A stretch of DNA of 18,967 nucleotides. It comes from Sulfurihydrogenibium yellowstonense SS-5. GTDB lineage: Bacteria; Aquificota; Aquificia; Aquificales; Hydrogenothermaceae. Shown here one piece after another: positions 15,063 through 18,967 of this stretch. The notes beneath the pieces are model-generated. The model worked only from the letters and a program-made list of their open reading frames with translations, did not search any database and was not told the DNA's origin. Both the position numbers and the translations under genes were made by a program. How positions within the stretch are numbered: position 1 is the stretch's first letter; the number at the start of each line of letters is the position of its first letter. The DNA lies in contig NZ_ABZS01000003.1 in NCBI RefSeq assembly GCF_000173615.1, positions 1 to 18,967 of the forward strand. Direction: 5' to 3'.

Positions 15063-16382
15063 TTGACAATTTTAGCTTTTTTAATAATGCTTGGAGTACT
15101 GATTACGATACATGAATTTGGACATTTTCTTTTTGCGAGAATGTTTGGCGTAAAAGTAGAAACATTCTCGATAGGATTTGGACCACCAATATTCAGATGG
15201 AAAGGAAAAGAAACAGAATACCAAATAGCACTTATTCCCCTTGGTGGATACGTAAAAATGTATGGTGAAGATTCAATGACAGAACCAGTCCAAGGTGAAG
15301 TTAATAAAGAAGCCTACAACGACCCAAGGTCTTTTCATTCAAAAGCAAGATGGCAAAAAATGTTAATAGCATTTGCCGGACCACTCTTTAACATAATCCT
15401 TGCAATAGTTTTATTTATAGCTGTTTATGCAATAGGTATAAAAGAACCGGCATATTTAACACAGCCACCGGAAATAGGATATGTTGAGAAAAACTCAGTT
15501 GCTGAAAAAATAGGACTACACCCGTTTGACAAGATTTTAAAAGTAAATGGTGAAGAAGTTAAAAATTGGAAAGATTTAACAATTAAATTAGCAATGAAAT
15601 CTGGCAAAAATATAGATATAGAGTTTTTAAGAAATGGTAATGTCTATAAAGTATCTGCTACTCTTCCGGAAGATATGACAAAGGATTCCTTCGGCATTTC
15701 TCCAATAATAGAGCCAAAGGTTGGTAAAGTTTTGCCAAATACACCGGCAGAAAAAGCAGGTTTAAAAGAAGGGGATATTATTATTGCTGTAAATGGAAAG
15801 CCAATAAGAACATGGTTTGAATTTGCAGACTTTATGTCTAACTTAAACAAAAAAAGAGACATTAACCTTATTGTTAAAAGGGATGGAAAAATTATTTCTT
15901 TAATGATAACACCGGAATACAATCAAGAGCTTAAAAAATATACAGTAGGCATATCTCCAAAATTTGAAGTAAAGACCATCCAGTATCCTTTAGACCAAGC
16001 AATAGTAAAAGCATTTGATAAGACAAAAGAATTAACAGTATCAATATATCATGTTGTAGCAGGTTTATTTACAGGTGAGGTGTCATTTAAAACCCTTGGC
16101 GGTCCTATCTCTATTGCTAAGTTTTCAGGAGAAGCATTAGAATCTGGAATTACAACATTCTTATTTGCGATGGCTTTTATGTCTTTACAGCTTGGGTATT
16201 TAAACTTACTTCCTATTCCGGTTCTTGATGGTGGATTAATATTTATACTTTTGATAGAAAGTATTATCAGAAGACCACTTCCAGAAAAGGCAAAAGAATA
16301 TTTAGCATACATAGGCTTTGCACTTCTTGGTAGCTTAATGATTTACGTCATTTTTAATGATATATTAAGAGCTATACAATAA
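15063..16382 (+). CDS. rseP: Site-2 intramembrane zinc protease RseP
   Basis: Intramembrane metalloprotease (M50 family) that cleaves membrane-anchored regulators such as anti-sigma factors, and leftover signal peptides. The 439-residue product has the zinc motif HEFGH (His17, Glu18, His21) in the first membrane segment and GFGPPIFRWKGKETEYQIAL (38-57). PLGGYVKMYGED (59-70) follows, then a second membrane segment near 100-125. Two PDZ domains lie at roughly 136-200 and 214-283. The C-terminal membrane part carries NLLPIPVLDGG, with the third zinc ligand Asp389. The two-PDZ form matches the E. coli RseP layout, and the length is typical. The start is TTG at 15063, supported by AGGAGG at 15047-15052. 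No RseA-like substrate or sigma factor is visible nearby. Confidence 0.95.
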   Translation: MTILAFLIMLGVLITIHEFGHFLFARMFGVKVETFSIGFGPPIFRWKGKETEYQIALIPLGGYVKMYGEDSMTEPVQGEVNKEAYNDPRSFHSKARWQKMLIAFAGPLFNIILAIVLFIAVYAIGIKEPAYLTQPPEIGYVEKNSVAEKIGLHPFDKILKVNGEEVKNWKDLTIKLAMKSGKNIDIEFLRNGNVYKVSATLPEDMTKDSFGISPIIEPKVGKVLPNTPAEKAGLKEGDIIIAVNGKPIRTWFEFADFMSNLNKKRDINLIVKRDGKIISLMITPEYNQELKKYTVGISPKFEVKTIQYPLDQAIVKAFDKTKELTVSIYHVVAGLFTGEVSFKTLGGPISIAKFSGEALESGITTFLFAMAFMSLQLGYLNLLPIPVLDGGLIFILLIESIIRRPLPEKAKEYLAYIGFALLGSLMIYVIFNDILRAIQ

Positions 16383-16416
16383 ATATAAAAAATATATTTT
16401 TATATATGGAGTAAAA

Positions 16417-16896
16417 ATGGCTACAAGAGTTGGGATTATCGTTTTAAGTGGAACCTTAGATAAAGTAATGCCTGCTTTTATAATTGGGACTACAGCTGCG
16501 GCTATGGGTATGGAAGTAGGGATGTTCTTTAGCTTTTATGGATTAAATGCAATTCATAAAGAAAAACATAAAAATTTAAAAGTTTCTCCGGTAGGAAATC
16601 CTGCAATGCCTATGCCTGTTCCTGTGCCACAGATACTAACAATAATGCCAGGTATGATGGATTTTGCAACATCTATGATGAAAGGAATGATGGAAAAACA
16701 TAAAGTCCCATCTTTAGAACAACTAATCCAACAAGCAAAAGATTTAGAGATAAAATTATATCCATGCCAGACAGCAATGACTCTCTTTGGCTATACGGTC
16801 GATGACTTAATAGAAGGTGTAGAAAAACCGGCCGGAGCTGCAACTTTTTTAAGCTTTGTAAATGCAGGTGATAAATCAATAGTTTTGAATTTTTAA
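16417..16896 (+). CDS. DsrE2-type sulfur-trafficking protein (DsrE/F/H superfamily)
   Basis: DsrE2-type proteins are thought to bind persulfide sulfur and pass it between carriers such as rhodanese and TusA in sulfur-oxidising microbes. The 159-residue product opens with a Rossmann-like strand/helix (RVGIIVLSGTLDKVMPAFII). A Met/Pro-rich middle follows (NPAMPMPVPVPQILTIMPGM), characteristic of this subgroup. It ends with KLYPCQTAMTLFGYTVDDLI then GAATFLSFV. Its only cysteine, Cys117 in YPCQT, is the expected sulfur-carrying residue. The Met-rich helix may associate with membranes, but this is not certain. GGAG precedes ATG 16417. It lies 34 bp after rseP in an A/T-rich spacer with a TATAAAAA/TTTTTATA palindrome. 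No tusA, rhodanese or hdr genes are in view. Confidence 0.85.
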   Translation: MATRVGIIVLSGTLDKVMPAFIIGTTAAAMGMEVGMFFSFYGLNAIHKEKHKNLKVSPVGNPAMPMPVPVPQILTIMPGMMDFATSMMKGMMEKHKVPSLEQLIQQAKDLEIKLYPCQTAMTLFGYTVDDLIEGVEKPAGAATFLSFVNAGDKSIVLNF

Positions 16897-16993
16897 CTAT
16901 ATATCGGGCGAAAAATTAAATAAAATATAAGATCCTTCGCACAGTTGCAGAGTGGCAAATAAGGCAATTGCTAACGTGTTTTTACTTTCTTTA

Positions 16994-17083
16994 TCATCCT
17001 GAGGGCTTTAGCCCGAAGGATCTCTTTTTTGATTTTTTGGCTTGAAAAGAAAAATATGAGATTCTTCGCTTCGCTCAGAATGA
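16994..17083 (+). repeat. Intact two-arm hairpin repeat, copy 2
   Basis: This 90-bp copy matches 11765-11855 along its full length. Arm A is TCATCCTGAGGGC, loop TTTA, GCCCGAAGGATCTC. Arm B (GAGATTCTTCGC, TTC, GCTCAGAATGA) is identical to that in copy 1. Compared with copy 1, the inner stem of arm A has changed from GAC/GTC to GGC/GCC, a paired substitution that keeps the stem. T-tracts follow arm A on the plus strand and arm B on the minus strand. It lies between convergent genes, as copy 1 does. Confidence 0.9.
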
Positions 17084-17274
17084 CAGTGTGGATTTTTACA
17101 AGCAGCCTCAATAAGGAAATAAAGGCTACTTCAAAACTTGCCAACCAAAATTCCTTCCGTTGGATTCCTAACAGAAACATTGGCTTGCTTTGAAGGTTTT
17201 CATCAGACGGAGTATGGCTTTCCTTGTAATAATTAACAAAGCAATGAATTAAGAAATTATTAAGATATTTTGGA

Positions 17275-17309
17275 TTAAAAATTGAACTCGGGGGTTTATG
17301 CCCCGAGTT
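17275..17309 (-). terminator. Rho-independent terminator of htpX
   Basis: On the minus strand a 9-bp stem AACTCGGGG/CCCCGAGTT (17285-17309) with a 7-base loop is followed by CAATTTTTAAT. It starts 10 bp past the htpX stop, the expected place for its terminator. Confidence 0.8.
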
Positions 17310-17318
17310 AGGAATTAT

Positions 17319-18239
17319 TTAGACATGTTGAAATCCATACTGAAATCCATATCCGGTCTGCATTTTTCTTGCAAGCTCTTCTAATCTTCTGATTCTCTCT
17401 TCAGTTGGTGGGTGAGTTGAAAATAGTTTCATTATGAAATCTCCGCTAAGTGGATTGACAATCATCATATGAGCAGTTCCCGGATTGACTTCTCTAGATG
17501 CTACTTCTTGTATCTGTGGATTATGTGCTATTTCTTCCAATTTTCTTAAAGCATTAGCTAAGCATAAAGGACATCCGGAGATTTTTGCTCCTGCTTCGTC
17601 TGCTAAAAATTCTCTTGAACGAGATATTGCCATTTGTACTAAAGTTGCTGCTAAAGGGGCAACTATAAACAAGATTACAGAACCTATTATTGATGCAATT
17701 GTATTACTGCTGTTTTCTTCATCATTATTATTTCCACCGAAGAATGTACTGAAATAAGCTATGTTGGCAAGCATAGAGATTGCTCCACCAATAGTTGCAG
17801 CTATTGAAGAAATAAGTATATCTCTATTTTTAATGTGCCCAAGCTCGTGAGCTAAAACACCTCTTAGTTCATTCTTGTCTAAAATTTGTAAAATACCGGA
17901 AGTTACAGCTACAGCTGCATGGTTAGGGTCTCTTCCTGTTGCAAAAGCATTTGGAACAGCCATCGGTGCTAAATAGATTTTTGGTTTTGGAATGCCGGCT
18001 CTCCTTGCTAGATCTTCGACCATTTCATGAAGCCAAGGTGCCTCTTCATACGAAATCTCTCTCGCTCCATACATAGCCAAAGCAACTTTATCAGAAAAGA
18101 AATAGCTGAAAAAGTTCATAAATAATGCTACCACAAACGCAATTATCATACCTTGCTTTCCGGCTACTAAATGACCAATGGCAAGAAATAAACCTGTCAA
18201 AACTCCTAAAAGTAAAACTGTTTTCAGCTGATTTGCCAT
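17319..18239 (-). CDS. htpX: Membrane zinc metalloprotease HtpX
   Basis: HtpX is a membrane-bound M48 metalloprotease that degrades misfolded membrane proteins in the cytoplasmic membrane. The 306-residue product has two N-terminal membrane segments (about 8-25 and 30-48). The catalytic motif HELGH is at 131-135 (His131, Glu132, His135), and two further hydrophobic segments cover about 142-168 and 182-204. SRSREFLADEAGA contains the third zinc ligand Glu210, and STHPPTEERIRRLEEL is near the end. Length is typical. Unusually, the segment after the zinc-ligand motif reads SGCPLCLANAL, giving Cys223 and Cys226 in a CxxC arrangement, where HtpX proteins commonly have SG-P--LA-AL without cysteines. 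ATG 18239 has an AGGGGG upstream on the minus strand. dnaK lies directly upstream, a sensible stress-protein neighbour. Confidence 0.95.
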   Translation of the reverse strand: MANQLKTVLLLGVLTGLFLAIGHLVAGKQGMIIAFVVALFMNFFSYFFSDKVALAMYGAREISYEEAPWLHEMVEDLARRAGIPKPKIYLAPMAVPNAFATGRDPNHAAVAVTSGILQILDKNELRGVLAHELGHIKNRDILISSIAATIGGAISMLANIAYFSTFFGGNNNDEENSSNTIASIIGSVILFIVAPLAATLVQMAISRSREFLADEAGAKISGCPLCLANALRKLEEIAHNPQIQEVASREVNPGTAHMMIVNPLSGDFIMKLFSTHPPTEERIRRLEELARKMQTGYGFQYGFQHV

Positions 18240-18282
18240 TCTTTAAACCCCCTATTTCTAAAATGCTTATATAAATAATACA

Positions 18283-18313
18283 ACCGAGGCAGGTATTTTT
18301 CAACCCCCTCGGT
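18283..18313 (-). terminator. Possible terminator hairpin downstream of dnaK
   Basis: The minus strand can form a 7-bp stem ACCGAGG/CCTCGGT around a 17-base loop, followed by a T-rich but interrupted tail (TGTATTATTTAT). It lies in the 106-bp gap between dnaK and htpX. The loop is long and the tail weak, so partial termination or a regulatory hairpin is equally possible. The A/T-rich tail may also hold the htpX promoter. Confidence 0.45.
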
Positions 18314-18345
18314 CATACTTTTAAAAGTGTTTTCTTTATTAGTTA

Positions 18346-18967
18346 TTAATGAACTTCTGGATTTATTACATCTCCACCGGATTCATTACCACCTTGTCCA
18401 TAAAGTTTTTGTGCAAATCTGTTAGCAACGTTTTGTAATTTATTTAATGCAGTTTGGATTTGTGTTCTATCGTTAGATTCAATAGCTTTCTTAGCTTCAG
18501 CTATTACATTTTCTGCTTCCGAGATTTCTTCTGATGTAAATTTAGCTTTGTTTTCATTAAATGCCTTTTCAAAGCTATACACTAAAGCATCAAGTTGGTT
18601 TCTTAACTCAATTGTTTCTTTAAACTTCTTGTCTTCTTCTTCATGTTTTTTAGCTTCTTCGATAAGTTTTTCAATATCTTCCTTGGTTAATCCGCTTGAT
18701 GGTGTAACTGTTATAGATTGTGCTCTACCTGTTGCCTTATCTGTAGCTGTAACATGTAGTATACCATCTGCGTCTATATCAAAGCACACTTCTATTTGAG
18801 GAACTCCTCTTGGTGCCGGTGGAATATCAGTTAATCTAAAGCTACCAAGCAATTTATTTTCTCTAGCAATGCTTCTTTCACCTTGGTATACTGCAATTTC
18901 AACAGTTGTTTGGTTATCAACTGCTGTTGTAAACATTTCACATTTTTTAGTTGGTATAGGAGTGTTT
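18346..18967 (-). CDS. dnaK: Chaperone DnaK (Hsp70), C-terminal part only
   Basis: DnaK is the cytosolic ATP-dependent Hsp70 chaperone. Only the last 206 residues are in view, because the frame stays open to the right edge. The first visible residues, NTPIPTKKCEMFTTAVDNQT, are the start of the substrate-binding beta domain. The characteristic GSFRLTDIPPAPRGVPQIEV and CFDIDADGILHVTATDKATG follow. The helical lid comes next (LTKEDIEKLIEEAKKHEEED, then AENVIAEAKKAIESND) and RFAQKLYGQGGNESGGDVIN. The tail ends in PEVH rather than the acidic EEVDD/EEVK-type end common in DnaK. The natural start lies beyond the window, so the ATG at 18936 is internal. The nucleotide-binding domain is outside the window. 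htpX is 106 bp downstream on the same strand. Confidence 0.95.
   Translation of the reverse strand, partial: NTPIPTKKCEMFTTAVDNQTTVEIAVYQGERSIARENKLLGSFRLTDIPPAPRGVPQIEVCFDIDADGILHVTATDKATGRAQSITVTPSSGLTKEDIEKLIEEAKKHEEEDKKFKETIELRNQLDALVYSFEKAFNENKAKFTSEEISEAENVIAEAKKAIESNDRTQIQTALNKLQNVANRFAQKLYGQGGNESGGDVINPEVH

Larger units (their letters stand above)
16897..17318. other. Convergent intergenic region with intact repeat copy 2 and htpX terminator
   Basis: This 422-bp gap between convergent genes holds the repeat at 16994-17083 and a terminator hairpin at 17275-17309. A short segment near 16931 (GATCCTTCGC) recalls arm A but is too short to call. The stretch 17093-17270 shows no coding frame or named element. 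Confidence 0.65.

Noticed and set aside
11765-17083. CRISPR array
   Set aside because: The repeats are two distant single elements with internal palindromes. There are no regularly spaced short repeats with spacers and no cas genes.
16971-17180. Minus-strand frame of 69 residues
   Set aside because: Also a translation of the repeat element. No ribosome binding site and no conserved domain.
18317-18328. Palindrome ACTTTTAAAAGT after dnaK
   Set aside because: An A/T palindrome of this length is expected by chance in such a background, and no operator family is recognisable.

Overview
The window looks like a piece of a low-G+C, thermophilic Aquificales chromosome, and the gene set reads most like Sulfurihydrogenibium. 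The basis is an A/T-rich sequence (about one third G+C by eye), frequent TTG starts, Lys/Glu/Ile-rich proteins, a flagellar export cluster, and a DsrE2-type sulfur-trafficking protein. This is an inference from style and gene families, not from an alignment. Both ends cut through genes (flgD on the left, dnaK on the right), so the window may be a whole assembly contig.

Layout: positions 1-11702 form one plus-strand run. It begins with a flagellar cluster: flgD (broken at the left edge), flgE, fliL, a minimal fliN, fliO, fliP, fliQ, fliR and flhB. These cover the hook, the stator-associated protein, the C-ring and the membrane export gate. Immediately behind are a secreted Ig-like protein (6120-7535), a small coupled basic protein (7532-7834), guaA (GMP synthase), a patatin-like hydrolase, and a second copy of the secreted Ig-like protein (10302-11702). 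Positions 12101-14756 hold a minus-strand pair, a family 15 glycoside hydrolase and an RluB-type pseudouridine synthase, which overlap by 23 bp. Then come plus-strand rseP (site-2 protease) and a DsrE2-like gene. The window ends with minus-strand htpX and the 3' part of dnaK.

The most interesting non-coding feature is a repeat family of about 90 bp made of two hairpin arms in inverted orientation. Two near-complete copies each sit between convergent genes, and the first arm shows a compensatory base-pair change between them. Degraded single arms occur elsewhere. Two of these lie between fliO and fliP and have been absorbed into an open N-terminal extension of fliP that is probably not part of the FliP protein. 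The other item worth pursuing is the pair of paralogous secreted proteins of unknown function that follow the flagellar export genes and bracket guaA and the patatin gene.

No tRNA, rRNA, CRISPR array, transposase or phage gene was found.
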